A DNA stretch of 64,000 nt from Verrucomicrobiaceae bacterium (GCA_027484055.1 JAIXQH010000034.1:1-64000); one strand, 5' to 3'. Counted from the stretch's first letter, positions 25,113 to 34,469 are shown. Notes: a model not told the origin generated them from the sequence alone. A program made the numbers and translations.

Positions 25113-26165
25113 ATGTCCTGGTTACAAAAGAATTACGAAAAAGCCTCCCTCGGTGGAGCAGTTGCGATCGCACTAGGTCTTGCCTTCGTGGGCTGGTCTC
25201 AAGTTGGCAGCGTCACAGAAAACTTTGGCACGCCACTCAAAGGGAGTGGAAACAACAATGCCGCCGTCAAAGACGCGGACCTCATTGCCAAGGCTCGCGC
25301 CTCGCTCGTTCTAGATCGCGATTGGAAACAAGCCTTAGATGGAGAAAGACCCGTGGATCTTTTCACCGGCATTCCGCTTTTCATCTCTAGCAAATCGCCC
25401 GACACCCCCATTGATTTGCTCAAGGACGCCCCAGTCCACCCTCCGATTGTTAATATCTGGTGGATTGAAAATAGGCTCGACCCTGGCTTCGAGGATTCTC
25501 CCGTAAGAGATCCCGACCAAGATGGATTCTCAAACTTGGAGGAATACAACTCCAAAACCAATCCTAACGACCCCGCCTCAATACCCTCGCTCATCGCCAA
25601 ACTGATGTATGTGCGTGACGAGAGTCTCGGGTGGGTGATCCGTCCAAGTTTCGGATCCGAAGGCAAATTCCCCTTCAAGTTCCAAGACACCAAGAACGCA
25701 GTCAATGCGACGGGTGCCGCAAACATGATCGCTCCAGGTGAGATGTTCTTTGCCAAAGAGCCCATGATGAATCGATTCAAATTCGTCAGCTCAGAGATTC
25801 GTATGGAATTGCAAAAAGCCACCGGCATCGAAAAAGAAGTGACGATCGTGAAAATCGAGGACACTCGCCCGAACAAAAAGGGCAAGATCTACGAATTCCC
25901 AGCTCCCATGCAGGAAGAACGGATGAGAGAATATCTCAATTATGACCGAACCGCCATCCTCTCACTCGAAGCTTTGGGACAAAACGGCAAGGAATTTAAG
26001 GTCGAAGAGAACACCAAATTCGCACTTCCTCCTGATTCACCCAAAAAAGAATACCTCGCGAAAATCGTGACCCCAGACGGCGTGACCGTCGAACATGTCA
26101 ATGCTGCCGGTGAAACTAAGACCTACCAAATCAAAAAAGGTGGGATGGCAACAGCGGCTGAGTAA
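25113..26165 (+). CDS. Amuc_1099-like membrane-anchored component of the pilus-like machine
   Basis: A 350-aa protein with a short cytoplasmic N-terminus (MSWLQKNYEK), one membrane helix (about 12-31), and a periplasmic remainder. A calcium-type motif DPDQDGFSNLEEYNSKTNPNDP lies near residues 131-152; it is cut short here to its key acidic residues D, D, D and E. The C-terminal part is beta-rich. No Pfam-type name can be given from sequence alone. Its place between the Amuc_1100-like gene and the secretin, equal to that of Amuc_1099, suggests a PilP-like connector to the secretin. It is 60 bp before the secretin gene. Confidence 0.78.
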   Translation: MSWLQKNYEKASLGGAVAIALGLAFVGWSQVGSVTENFGTPLKGSGNNNAAVKDADLIAKARASLVLDRDWKQALDGERPVDLFTGIPLFISSKSPDTPIDLLKDAPVHPPIVNIWWIENRLDPGFEDSPVRDPDQDGFSNLEEYNSKTNPNDPASIPSLIAKLMYVRDESLGWVIRPSFGSEGKFPFKFQDTKNAVNATGAANMIAPGEMFFAKEPMMNRFKFVSSEIRMELQKATGIEKEVTIVKIEDTRPNKKGKIYEFPAPMQEERMREYLNYDRTAILSLEALGQNGKEFKVEENTKFALPPDSPKKEYLAKIVTPDGVTVEHVNAAGETKTYQIKKGGMATAAE

Positions 26166-26225
26166 GTTCGCCAAAAAAATCCCTTTCCAAATCTCAATAA
26201 TATCTCCAAAAAACGTCAGCTCAAT

Positions 26226-28856
26226 ATGCAAAAAACGCCAATGTATCGATCCAGTCGCTCCGCCCTCGCGTTGATGGCCGTGGCATCCTCCATGCCAATC
26301 ACCGTAACGGTTGCGAATGCCGGTGAAGGTGGTCCAAGCCTCAGCGGACTCGCCCAACGCGAGATGATCCGTCGTCAAGATGCCGTCACGCAAGGTGATG
26401 CCCTCTTGGCGGAAGGCCGCGCCGCCTACGCCAAAGGTGATTACCAACAAGCTGTCGACAAATATAAGTCCGCCTTAGACATCCTACCCGATGCTCCGAT
26501 GGTCGCTGACCGTCGCAAAGCCTACATCGCCAACCTGGGTGATGCGAGTGTCGCCCTTGCGATGCAACATCGCAAAGTGGGTAAATATGCTGAAGCCCGC
26601 ACCTTACTCGATGGTGTGCTTGCGGTGGATTCCACCAACCCTGCCGCCAAACGGGAAATCGCCTATCTCGATGATCCCATTCGGACGAATCCAGCTCTGA
26701 CTTATGAGCACACCCAGAATGTCGATAAGGTTCGCACCACTCTTTACACCGCTGAAGGTAATTTCAACTTGGGCAAATATGACGATGCCAAGCGCGAATA
26801 CAACAAGGTCCTCCGCATCGACCCTACCAACACAGCCGCTCGCCGTGGCTTAGAGCGGGTCGCGTCTGCGAAATCAGACTACTACCGCGCGGCTTACGAC
26901 CACACCCGTGCTGAACTCCTCGGCCAAGTCGACGCTGCATGGGAACTTTCCGTGCCAGCTGACGCTCCAATTGAGACAGATACCAATTTTGGTGCAGGTC
27001 AAGTCAGCACAGGCGTTGCTTACATCACGAAAAAACTCAGTACCATCATCATCCCACGGGTCGATTTCGAAGATACCACGGTTGAAGAAGCCATTGATTT
27101 CCTCAGACTCAGAGCGACTGAACTCGATACGTCCGAACTTGATCCTGCCAAAAAAGGCGTCAACTTCGTGATCCGCCGTCCTAAAGCCGTCGCTGCACCC
27201 GCAGGTCTGCCAGACGCAGGTGTCGATGCAGGTGCTCCAGCACTACCGCTGGCCGGCCCTGATCCAGGTGCTCTGCGGGTCAAAGAACTTCGCGTTAAAA
27301 ATGTGCCGCTCGACGTGGCTTTGAAATACATCTGCGACCAAACCAAGCTCCGCTACAAGGTGGACGACTTCGCCGTGACACTTGTCCCAGCGACCGAAAA
27401 TGGTGATGAAATCTTCACTCGCACCTTCCGTGTTCCTCCTGACTTTGGTCAAACCCTCGATAGTGGCGGTGGTGGCGGTGATGCTGCTGCAGGTGCCGCA
27501 GCTGATCCATTTGCTGATAAACCGTCCGGCGGTGCCGCCACTCTGACGGCTCGCAAGCCCATCAAGGATCTGCTGATTGGTTCGGGTATCGTCTTCGGTG
27601 ATAACAGTTCGGTCACCCTCAGCCCATCTGGTGTGCTCTTGGTTACCAACACTCCAACTGAGTTGGATAAAATTGAACAGCTGGTTCAAAGCGTCAGCAA
27701 CACCAAGCCTAAGCAAGTCAAGATCACCACGAAGTTTGTCGAAATCTCGCAAGAGAACAACGATGAGCTTGGTTTCGACTGGATCGTCAATCCATTCGGT
27801 CTTGGTGGCAGCGTCTTCGGCAGTGGTGGTACCAATGGTAACCAAGGCGGTCGTGTTGGCCAAGATTTCGTCAGTCCTGTTAATGGAACCACAGTCGACG
27901 GGATTCCAGCGACACCGACTCAGGGGACATCAAATGGTGTCACCAATGGTCTCCGCAGCGGTGACCAAGCGATCAACCGTAACAGCATTGATGCCATTCT
28001 CAACAACCCCTCGCGGACCGCTCAGTCGGCGAATGTTGCTCCAGGTATCCTCGGTCTCACCGGTCTGTTCTCCGATGGCCAAGTGCAGGTCATCATGCGC
28101 GGCCTTGCTCAGAAAAAAGGCACGGACCTGATGACTGCTCCTTCAGTCACCGCCAAGTCCGGTCAAAAAGCGACCATTGAAATCATTCGTGAATTCATCT
28201 ACCCAACCGAATACGAACCCCCAGAACTTCCGCAGCAAGTCGGCCAAACTGGCGGCGGTGGTGGTCTTCAAATCGGTGGCTCCAGCAACGGTGGTGGTTT
28301 CCCTGTTACTCCAGCCACTCCGACTGCCTTCGAAATGCGGAAGACGGGTGTGACTCTCGAAATCGAGCCAACAATCGGTGAAAACGACTTTGTCATCGAT
28401 CTCCGCTTCGCACCGGAAATCGTCGAATTCGAAGGATTCATCAATTACGGCAGCCCGATTCAATCACCTTCCACGGATGCCCTCGGCAACCCAGTGGTCT
28501 CGGTGATCACCGAAAACCGCATTGAGATGCCGGTCTTCTCCGCTCGCCGGGTGAATACCTCACTCACCATCTATGACGGCTATACTGTCGCAGTTGGCGG
28601 TTTGATGCGCGAAGATGTGCAAAACGTCGAAGACAAAGTGCCAATTCTCGGAGATATCCCGATCATCGGTCGCTTGTTCCAGACCCGTGGTGAAAACCGC
28701 ATCAAGAGCAACTTGATCGTCTTCGTCACCGCTCAAATCATCGACGCGACAGGTCGCCCACTTCGTGGTGCGGACGCAGGCCAATCCGTATCGGTGGGTG
28801 CTGCTAGCACTGGCACGGATGCAGGTGCGGGTGTTCTTCCGCCAATGCCGCAGTAA
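26226..28856 (+). CDS. PilQ/GspD-type secretin with N-terminal TPR region (Amuc_1098-like)
   Basis: An 876-aa outer-membrane secretin. A signal peptide ends near residue 36. TPR-like repeats (AEGRAAYAKGDYQQAVDKY and AEGNFNLGKYDDAKREYN) cover about 55-210. N-domains follow, with a Gly/Ala/Pro-rich linker near 330. The secretin core has KITTKFVEISQENNDELGFD and the signature VAVGGLMREDVQNVEDKVPILGDIPIIG, then LIVFVTAQIID (positions about 800-860). It should form the multimeric gate through which the pilus or secreted protein leaves the cell. It ends the operon; a strong terminator begins 24 bp later. Starts at 26226 or 26241 are both possible. Confidence 0.93.
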   Translation: MQKTPMYRSSRSALALMAVASSMPITVTVANAGEGGPSLSGLAQREMIRRQDAVTQGDALLAEGRAAYAKGDYQQAVDKYKSALDILPDAPMVADRRKAYIANLGDASVALAMQHRKVGKYAEARTLLDGVLAVDSTNPAAKREIAYLDDPIRTNPALTYEHTQNVDKVRTTLYTAEGNFNLGKYDDAKREYNKVLRIDPTNTAARRGLERVASAKSDYYRAAYDHTRAELLGQVDAAWELSVPADAPIETDTNFGAGQVSTGVAYITKKLSTIIIPRVDFEDTTVEEAIDFLRLRATELDTSELDPAKKGVNFVIRRPKAVAAPAGLPDAGVDAGAPALPLAGPDPGALRVKELRVKNVPLDVALKYICDQTKLRYKVDDFAVTLVPATENGDEIFTRTFRVPPDFGQTLDSGGGGGDAAAGAAADPFADKPSGGAATLTARKPIKDLLIGSGIVFGDNSSVTLSPSGVLLVTNTPTELDKIEQLVQSVSNTKPKQVKITTKFVEISQENNDELGFDWIVNPFGLGGSVFGSGGTNGNQGGRVGQDFVSPVNGTTVDGIPATPTQGTSNGVTNGLRSGDQAINRNSIDAILNNPSRTAQSANVAPGILGLTGLFSDGQVQVIMRGLAQKKGTDLMTAPSVTAKSGQKATIEIIREFIYPTEYEPPELPQQVGQTGGGGGLQIGGSSNGGGFPVTPATPTAFEMRKTGVTLEIEPTIGENDFVIDLRFAPEIVEFEGFINYGSPIQSPSTDALGNPVVSVITENRIEMPVFSARRVNTSLTIYDGYTVAVGGLMREDVQNVEDKVPILGDIPIIGRLFQTRGENRIKSNLIVFVTAQIIDATGRPLRGADAGQSVSVGAASTGTDAGAGVLPPMPQ

Positions 28857-28879
28857 CTCTACACTGCACAACAAGTCAG

Positions 28880-28915
28880 ATCGGGCGGTGGAGCAATCCA
28901 CCGCCCGATTTTTTT
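28880..28915 (+). terminator. Strong rho-independent terminator of the pilus-like operon
   Basis: A perfect 12-bp stem (ATCGGGCGGTGG with an added A, and its complement) closes over a short GCAA-type loop and is followed by seven T residues. It starts 24 bp after the secretin stop codon and should end transcription of the five-gene operon. Confidence 0.93.
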
Positions 28916-29199
28916 GTGCCAAGAATAATGGCGGCGGTTTTCAACCGCCATGTCCAACTGGAGTTCACAAGTCCAAGTGACTCAATTTTCACAATCGCCC
29001 GCCGCGCAGGCCCAGGAGCTAGAAAGAATGAGCGTAATTTGACGAAGGTTTAGATACCGGTGTGCTCGTCTATGTCCGCTGCACTCCCATTGTGGTAAAA
29101 TCTCTTCGCTTCATTTTCTTTTTAAGGATAGAACGATTGCATCAATTCAGCGGGGACTAGGTGGTCCCCGCTCGCTTGTATCGTCATTATTACTAAGTC
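28916..29199. other. Intergenic leader of coaE with two hairpins
   Basis: No gene was seen. A 7-bp hairpin GGCGGTT-ttc-AACCGCC lies at 28933-28949. A second hairpin, AGCGGGGAC pairing with GTCCCCGCT around a six-base loop, lies at 29149-29172, 28 bp before the coaE start. Neither has a T-run, so they are not plain terminators. The second may sit in the coaE-rho leader and affect its expression. Confidence 0.5.
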
Positions 29200-29796
29200 A
29201 TGCATGTCCTAGCTTTGACCGGTGGAATCGCTTCAGGCAAATCGATGGCTTGCCAGTTTCTAAAGCAACTGATCCCGGGTGTGGTGCTTTTCGATTGTGA
29301 CCAGTCGGTCCACCAGCTGTTGCAAAATGATCCTCACGTCATTGCTGCGTTGGTTCAGGAATTTGGGCCAACGATCCAGCATTCCTCAGGCGGTATCGAC
29401 CGCAGCCTCCTGAGGGCGAGGGCCTATGACGAGCCTGCTTCTCGGGCGAAATTGGAAGCAATTCTCCATAAGCGGGTGCGCGAGGAATGTCTTGATTCTC
29501 TGGCGACAGCCGCTATACAGGGCGCGAATTGCTTTATCGCTGATGTTCCGCTTCTCTTTGAAAAGGGCTTTGATTTCGGCCAAACCCAAGTCATCCTAAT
29601 CGCAGTTTCCCGCTCGACCCAAATCAGTCGGCTTAAGGTCCGAAACGGGTTTGATGATCGATTGATCCAATCCATTCTGGCCGCACAACTCCCACTCCAA
29701 GAAAAAGTGTCCCGAGCGGACTTTGTCTTCTGGAATGAAGGCCCCTCTACCGTTCTCCAATCCCAACTCTCACGTTTCGTTACCGCTTTCTCATGA
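29200..29796 (+). CDS. coaE: Dephospho-CoA kinase
   Basis: A 198-aa kinase catalysing the last step of coenzyme A synthesis, ATP-dependent phosphorylation of dephospho-CoA. The P-loop is LTGGIASGKS at the N-terminus. The substrate-binding part has FDCDQSVHQLL, and the lid and core show ADVPLLFEKGFD and RLKVRNGFDDRLIQSILAAQ, where the usual R.....D pattern is present. Length is standard (about 200 aa). Its stop overlaps the start of rho by four bases, so the two should be translationally coupled. Confidence 0.95.
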   Translation: MHVLALTGGIASGKSMACQFLKQLIPGVVLFDCDQSVHQLLQNDPHVIAALVQEFGPTIQHSSGGIDRSLLRARAYDEPASRAKLEAILHKRVREECLDSLATAAIQGANCFIADVPLLFEKGFDFGQTQVILIAVSRSTQISRLKVRNGFDDRLIQSILAAQLPLQEKVSRADFVFWNEGPSTVLQSQLSRFVTAFS

Positions 29797-31118
29797 CCCT
29801 TCCTCACGAATCAGACCCCCAAGAGACACCAAGCTCAACTGCTGCATCGGTGGCTCAAGAACCTATTTTGATTGATATCAATGAGTTTCGTTTGAAGTCG
29901 CTTTCAGAATTGCAAGAGCTTGCGGAAGGCGTCGCGGCAAAAATTCAGGGCGGAATTCCCAAGAGCCAGTTGATCTATGAGCTGCTCTGCTTCTATGGCC
30001 GTGACGGTGCACAGATGGTGTGTGAAGGAATTCTTGAGCAGTCGAAAGAAAACTTTGCCATGCTTCGCGATGCGCAACGCAGCTTCCGACCCGGCCCAGA
30101 TGACATTCACTTGAGCGCGAATGTCATGCGAGATCATGGTCTGAGAGTTGGGCAATTGGTCAAAGTTTCTGTCCGCGCCCCATGGGAACGCGATAAGTAC
30201 CTTTCTGGCTACGAAGTCTTAGAGGTCGAAAAAACTCCAGTCGCGGACTTTAAACAACGCACGGAATTTGATCGGTTGACGCCCCTATTCCCTGACCAGC
30301 GAATCCACCTCGAAGGTGAGGGCAACGATTTCCTTGGTGTCCGTGTGATCGATCTCATCGCCCCACTCGGCAAAGGTCAGCGCGGCATCATCGTGGCTCC
30401 CCCACGTGGCGGGAAAACCATTTTGTTGAAACAAATCGCCCGCTCAATTCGGCTCAACCATCCAAAGGCAGAGCTGATCATTTTACTGCTGGATGAGCGG
30501 CCTGAAGAAGTCACCGACTTTGAAGAAACGGTGGGTTCACAGGTTTATGCTTCGACCTTCGACGAGTCTCCACGCCGCCATGCACAGGTCGCGGATCTAG
30601 TCCTAGAGCGTGCGAAACGTCTCGTCGAACAAGGCAAGGACGTGATTTTGCTACTCGATAGCCTCACTCGACTCGCCCGCAGTCACAATTCTGCGATGCA
30701 GGGCGGCCCGATCGGGTCCGGCGGTGTGAGCCCGGCGGCTTTGCAAAAGTCGCGGAAATTTTTCGGCACAGCACGGAATGTGGAAGAAGGCGGGTCATTG
30801 ACCATCCTTGCGACGGCTCTCGTCGAAACGGAAAGCCGCCTGGATGACGTGGTTTTTGAAGAGTTTAAAGGAACCGGCAACATGGAGGTCCGCTTGGACC
30901 GGGAATTGGCAGAACGCCGTGTGTTTCCAGCGATTCACATCCCACAGTCTGGCACGAGGAATGATGACCGCCTCTATCACCCAGACGAGTTTTTGAGAGT
31001 CATCGACATTCGGAAACAGCTGGCGCAACAACCAATCGGTGACGCGATTGAGACCTTGCTCGCAAACCTTAAAGCGACAAAATCCAACGCCGAACTTCTT
31101 CTTAGAGGCTTGCGTTAA
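29793..31118 (+). CDS. rho: Transcription termination factor Rho
   Basis: A 441-aa RNA-dependent ATPase. The Rho N-terminal helix domain is [18 protein letters not shown] (about residues 33-50). The RNA-binding CSD region contains [20 protein letters not shown]. The motor domain has Walker [12 protein letters not shown], Walker [18 protein letters not shown], the [16 protein letters not shown] helix, and the R-loop/arginine-finger region [21 protein letters not shown]. It forms the hexameric terminator of untranslated transcripts. It is the second gene of the coaE-rho operon. The lengthy acidic/Ser-rich N-terminal extension of some Bacteroidota Rho proteins is absent. Confidence 0.97.
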   Translation: MTLPHESDPQETPSSTAASVAQEPILIDINEFRLKSLSELQELAEGVAAKIQGGIPKSQLIYELLCFYGRDGAQMVCEGILEQSKENFAMLRDAQRSFRPGPDDIHLSANVMRDHGLRVGQLVKVSVRAPWERDKYLSGYEVLEVEKTPVADFKQRTEFDRLTPLFPDQRIHLEGEGNDFLGVRVIDLIAPLGKGQRGIIVAPPRGGKTILLKQIARSIRLNHPKAELIILLLDERPEEVTDFEETVGSQVYASTFDESPRRHAQVADLVLERAKRLVEQGKDVILLLDSLTRLARSHNSAMQGGPIGSGGVSPAALQKSRKFFGTARNVEEGGSLTILATALVETESRLDDVVFEEFKGTGNMEVRLDRELAERRVFPAIHIPQSGTRNDDRLYHPDEFLRVIDIRKQLAQQPIGDAIETLLANLKATKSNAELLLRGLR

Positions 31119-31139
31119 AATGGGTCATGGGATGCAATC

Positions 31140-31544
31140 ATGAATTTTTTCCGGAAAGGTAATCTTCGGTTTCTTTACCTCTTGGCACTAGCCCAGTTGG
31201 TCGGTGGGCCGTTGGTGTTATTGCAAGTCACGCTTTTTTGTAAAACAGTCGTGCAAGAAGTGCCACAGGTGGGACTCACAAACTCACTGGTGAAAGCGTG
31301 GCACTCGGGCGGTTTTACGACGGAAATCACTGCGGCAAATGATGAGAACTCTCTCAGTGCATCAGCCTCAGGAAAAATTTTAAAGGCGAAGCTAGATCCA
31401 CTTAAACTATCCGTCCTGCCATGGGATGTGATGGTTCTCGGGTGGGCTATTCCACATGAATTCACGGCTAGAATTGACCTAGCGCGAACATGGACGCCCA
31501 CCTGGCCGCAGGCACCGCCTGGACCGCCGCCGAGAGTTGGATAA
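31140..31544 (+). CDS. Small exported or membrane protein of unknown function
   Basis: A 134-aa protein that I do not recognise. It has a hydrophobic N-terminal segment (FLYLLALAQLVGGPLVLLQV, about 10-29) that could be a signal or an anchor, followed by a soluble region and a Pro-rich tail ending PPGPPPRVG. It starts 21 bp after rho and lies 101 bp before a TonB receptor gene, with a palindrome between. It may be co-transcribed with rho or belong to the metal-uptake genes that follow. Codon use looks normal for the window. Confidence 0.6.
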   Translation: MNFFRKGNLRFLYLLALAQLVGGPLVLLQVTLFCKTVVQEVPQVGLTNSLVKAWHSGGFTTEITAANDENSLSASASGKILKAKLDPLKLSVLPWDVMVLGWAIPHEFTARIDLARTWTPTWPQAPPGPPPRVG

Positions 31545-31559
31545 ATCACCGAAGTCATT

Positions 31560-31582
31560 GAAGTTAGCGATTTGCTAACTTC
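31560..31582. promoter_or_regulatory. Perfect 9-5-9 palindrome upstream of the TonB receptor gene, candidate operator
   Basis: GAAGTTAGC, five bases GATTT, then GCTAACTTC. It lies 64 bp before the receptor start codon and has no T-run on either side, so it is not a plain terminator. Its position and form (23 bp, near-equal arms) resemble operators of the Fur/Zur superfamily, but the bases do not match a consensus that I know with certainty. Confidence 0.5.
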
Positions 31583-31645
31583 TCACCACGTCTAGCTGAT
31601 CCCTTTTGCGGTGAGCTGACACTTTGATTTTATCTCTCATTTCCC

Positions 31646-33721
31646 ATGAAAACTCTCTATTCTACATTCAACTATTTCTTGTTTTTAACGATTTCTCTTT
31701 CAGCTCAACAGCTTTCGCCCCCAGAAGATCCAAGTAAGGCCAAAAAGTTAGATGCGCTTGTCGTTACCGGTAAGGCGGAAAGCCTCATCGGTATCGCAAG
31801 CACCGCATCAAAAGGTCAGGCAAGCGCAGAAGAGCTCGCCAGTCGCCCGCTACTCCGGCGTGGTGAGCTGCTCGAAGTGGTGCCCGGCGTGATCATCACC
31901 CAGCACTCGGGGGATGGAAAAGCGAACCAGTATTTCGTTCGTGGCTTCAACCTAGATCATGGAACGGATTTCAATATCACCATGGACGGGCAACCCGTGA
32001 ATTTTGTCACCCATGCCCATGGCCAAGGTTATGCGGATTTAAACCCGATCATCCCTGAACTCGTTGAGAAAATCGACTACTGGAAAGGCCCATTCTTTGG
32101 TCAGCTCGGTGATCTCAGTACGGCAGGAGCAGCGAAATTTCGGTTCTTCGACGAATTGCCACAGGGCATCGCCAGTCTCGCGATCGGTGAGAATCGTTTC
32201 CTGCGCGGCCTCTTGGCCGATACTCTACATTTCACCTCACCGGCTGCTGGCGCTGACCGCTCGGGACTGACCTATGCCGCAGAATACAATTTTTACGACG
32301 GTCCATGGGAACGGAAAGGGGACTCACAACGAGTGAATGGATTTCTTAAGTATTTCAAAGAATCCGGACGAGATCAGTTCAGCATCACGGCCATGGGCTA
32401 CGATGCGGATTGGGATTCTACGGACCAAATTCCTAAACGGCTCATTGAAAGTGGTGGCATTGATCGACTAGGAAATGTGGACAACAGTGTCGGTGGTCAT
32501 TCAAGCCGATACAGCTTAATGGCCCAATGGGATCGAGATGTGGCAGATGGTAAATTACATGCCGATGTCTATGTCGGAAAGTATGATCTCGATCTATTTT
32601 CTAACTTCACCTATTTCCTCAATGATCCGATCAATGGCGACCAATTTGAGCAGCAAGACGGGCGCTACTTCTTGGGGGGAGAGGTCAGACGTGAGTGGGA
32701 TTTAGGAAACAAAAACACTTTCGTTCTTGGGCTTCAGACCCGACATGATCTCATGAACGATCTTGGCCTTTACCAAACGAAAGATACGGTTCGGTTAAAC
32801 GCAGTGCGTGTGGACGATGTGATGGAGAGTAGTGTCGGCCTATTCGGAACCGGCGTCTATCATGTCAATGATGTCTTCCGAATCGAGCCAGGTCTGCGCG
32901 CAGATGGATTCTATTTTGATGTGAATAGTGACAAATCACTCAACTCCGGAACGAAAACGGCAGGTATTGTGAGTCCCAAATTAAGCCTGATTTTTGGGCC
33001 ATGGGCAGATACGGAATTTTATGCGAATGCTGGGATGGGATTTCATAGTAATGATGCTCGTGGCACGACCATCCGAATCGATCCCGTCACTGGAGCTGCA
33101 GTAGATGCGGTCGATCCCTTGGTGCAAACCTATGGATTTGAATTAGGAACTCGGACCGAAAAATTGAAAGATATCGTGAGTAGTTTGGCTTTGTTTTACA
33201 TTCATAGTGATTCGGAGCTTCTTTATGTAGGGGACGCTGGCACCTCTGAGGCAGGCCCTGCGACAGAACGCTATGGCGTAGAGTGGACGACTTACTGGCG
33301 TCCGAACCCTTGGCTCACGTTCGATCATGAAGTGACTCTGAGTCAGGGGCGCTTGCTGAACGTCGGAGGGGCAGATGAGATTCCAGGGTCGGTGCCCATT
33401 ACCCTAAATACGGGTCTGACAATAGGCCAGTCAGAGGGGCTTTTCGGTAGTCTTCGTTCGCGTTACTTTAGCCCGCGCCCATTGGTCGAGGATGGAAGTT
33501 CCGATTCCCGGCAGAGTTGGCAGGTCAATGGAAGAATTGGCTATCGCAAAGGTGATTGGGAAGTGGCGTTGGATTGTTTAAATCTACTTGGGCGTGAAGA
33601 TAACGACATCGAGTATTATTATGAATCCCAGCTTCAAGGCGAAGCTGCGCCGGTGGGGGATGTACATCTGCATCCAGTGGAGCCGCGCACATTTCGGATC
33701 TCGCTCACCAGGCGGTTTTAA
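31646..33721 (+). CDS. TonB-dependent outer-membrane receptor
   Basis: A 691-aa receptor with a signal peptide (about residues 1-21), a TonB-box region near KLDALVVTGKAE, a plug domain and a beta-barrel ending in an aromatic residue (FRISLTRRF). The plug has LLEVVPGVIITQHSG, NQYFVRGFNLDHGTDF and FVTHAHGQGYADLNPIIPEL. This last pattern occurs in receptors linked with HupE/UreJ-type genes. It should import a metal complex or small ligand through the outer membrane using TonB energy. The HupE/UreJ-like gene follows after 40 bp. Ligand not identified; there is no His-rich loop like that of ZnuD. Confidence 0.9.
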   Translation: MKTLYSTFNYFLFLTISLSAQQLSPPEDPSKAKKLDALVVTGKAESLIGIASTASKGQASAEELASRPLLRRGELLEVVPGVIITQHSGDGKANQYFVRGFNLDHGTDFNITMDGQPVNFVTHAHGQGYADLNPIIPELVEKIDYWKGPFFGQLGDLSTAGAAKFRFFDELPQGIASLAIGENRFLRGLLADTLHFTSPAAGADRSGLTYAAEYNFYDGPWERKGDSQRVNGFLKYFKESGRDQFSITAMGYDADWDSTDQIPKRLIESGGIDRLGNVDNSVGGHSSRYSLMAQWDRDVADGKLHADVYVGKYDLDLFSNFTYFLNDPINGDQFEQQDGRYFLGGEVRREWDLGNKNTFVLGLQTRHDLMNDLGLYQTKDTVRLNAVRVDDVMESSVGLFGTGVYHVNDVFRIEPGLRADGFYFDVNSDKSLNSGTKTAGIVSPKLSLIFGPWADTEFYANAGMGFHSNDARGTTIRIDPVTGAAVDAVDPLVQTYGFELGTRTEKLKDIVSSLALFYIHSDSELLYVGDAGTSEAGPATERYGVEWTTYWRPNPWLTFDHEVTLSQGRLLNVGGADEIPGSVPITLNTGLTIGQSEGLFGSLRSRYFSPRPLVEDGSSDSRQSWQVNGRIGYRKGDWEVALDCLNLLGREDNDIEYYYESQLQGEAAPVGDVHLHPVEPRTFRISLTRRF

Positions 33722-33761
33722 GGATTGAGTTATAGAAAACTGGGATTATTACACTCAAGTC

Positions 33762-34346
33762 ATGACGGATTCCTTAATCGCGATTCATGGCTTGGGTGCC
33801 ATTGGCGCAGTTAGCTCACGTTTTTTTGAAATTGGCTTTACGCACATTTTACCAAATGGGCTGGATCATATCTTGTTCCTTCTCGGGCTGTTTTTTCTCA
33901 GCCGAAGTGTCTGGACATTACTCGTTCAAATGACGCTTTTCACCTTGGCGCATTCTCTGACCTTGGGCTTGGGATTGTATGGCATCGTTTCGATTCCTAT
34001 ACCGGTGGTTGAGTTGGCGATTGCACTTAGCATCGTGTTCGTCGCGGTGGAAAATCTATTTCACGAGCATCTTAGCAAGTGGCGACCTTGGATGGTGTTT
34101 GGCTGCGGACTCGTTCATGGACTAGGCTTCGCTCATTCATTTCAGACCCGGTGGCCCGCTCGTGAGGATTTTTTGCCAGCGCTGTTCAGCTTCAACCTAG
34201 GAATCGAAATGGGCCAGTTGGTGATCCTTGGGATCGCCTACGCGTTGCTTGGTGCTTGGTGGCAGCGCGAGTGGTATCAAGGAGCCATCGCTAGGCCAGC
34301 TTCCGCATTGATCGCTCTGTCAGGGCTTGGTTGGGCGCTTCTGTAA
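33762..34346 (+). CDS. HupE/UreJ-family membrane protein
   Basis: A 194-aa integral membrane protein with about six helices. The family signature is near the N-terminus: GFTHILPNGLDHILFLLGLFFL, with two conserved His and an Asp that suggest metal binding (positions about 27-40). LAHSLTLGLGLYG and GLVHGLGFAHSF carry further His residues. HupE/UreJ proteins are secondary metal transporters, best known for nickel, with other metals proposed. Paired with the TonB receptor, it could carry the metal over the inner membrane. Confidence 0.85.
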   Translation: MTDSLIAIHGLGAIGAVSSRFFEIGFTHILPNGLDHILFLLGLFFLSRSVWTLLVQMTLFTLAHSLTLGLGLYGIVSIPIPVVELAIALSIVFVAVENLFHEHLSKWRPWMVFGCGLVHGLGFAHSFQTRWPAREDFLPALFSFNLGIEMGQLVILGIAYALLGAWWQREWYQGAIARPASALIALSGLGWALL

Positions 34347-34379
34347 GCGGGCAGCGTTGGATCGCTGATTCAGCTATAT

Positions 34380-34469
34380 TGGCGGAACGGGAGGGATTCG
34401 AACCCTCGGTAGAGTCACCCCTACGTTCCCTTAGCAAGGGAGTGCTTTCGACCACTCAGCCACCGTTCC
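34380..34469 (-). tRNA. tRNA-Ser(GCU)
   Basis: On the minus strand a full class II tRNA can be folded. The acceptor stem is GGAACGG with CCGTTCC and discriminator G, and CCA is encoded. The D-arm is TGGCTGAGTGGTCGAAAGC. The anticodon loop TTGCTAA lies on a 5-bp stem CTCCC/GGGAA region, giving anticodon GCT, which reads AGC and AGU. A long variable arm and a T-arm GAGGG-TTCGAAT-CCCTC follow. Length is 90 nt with CCA. Confidence 0.97.
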
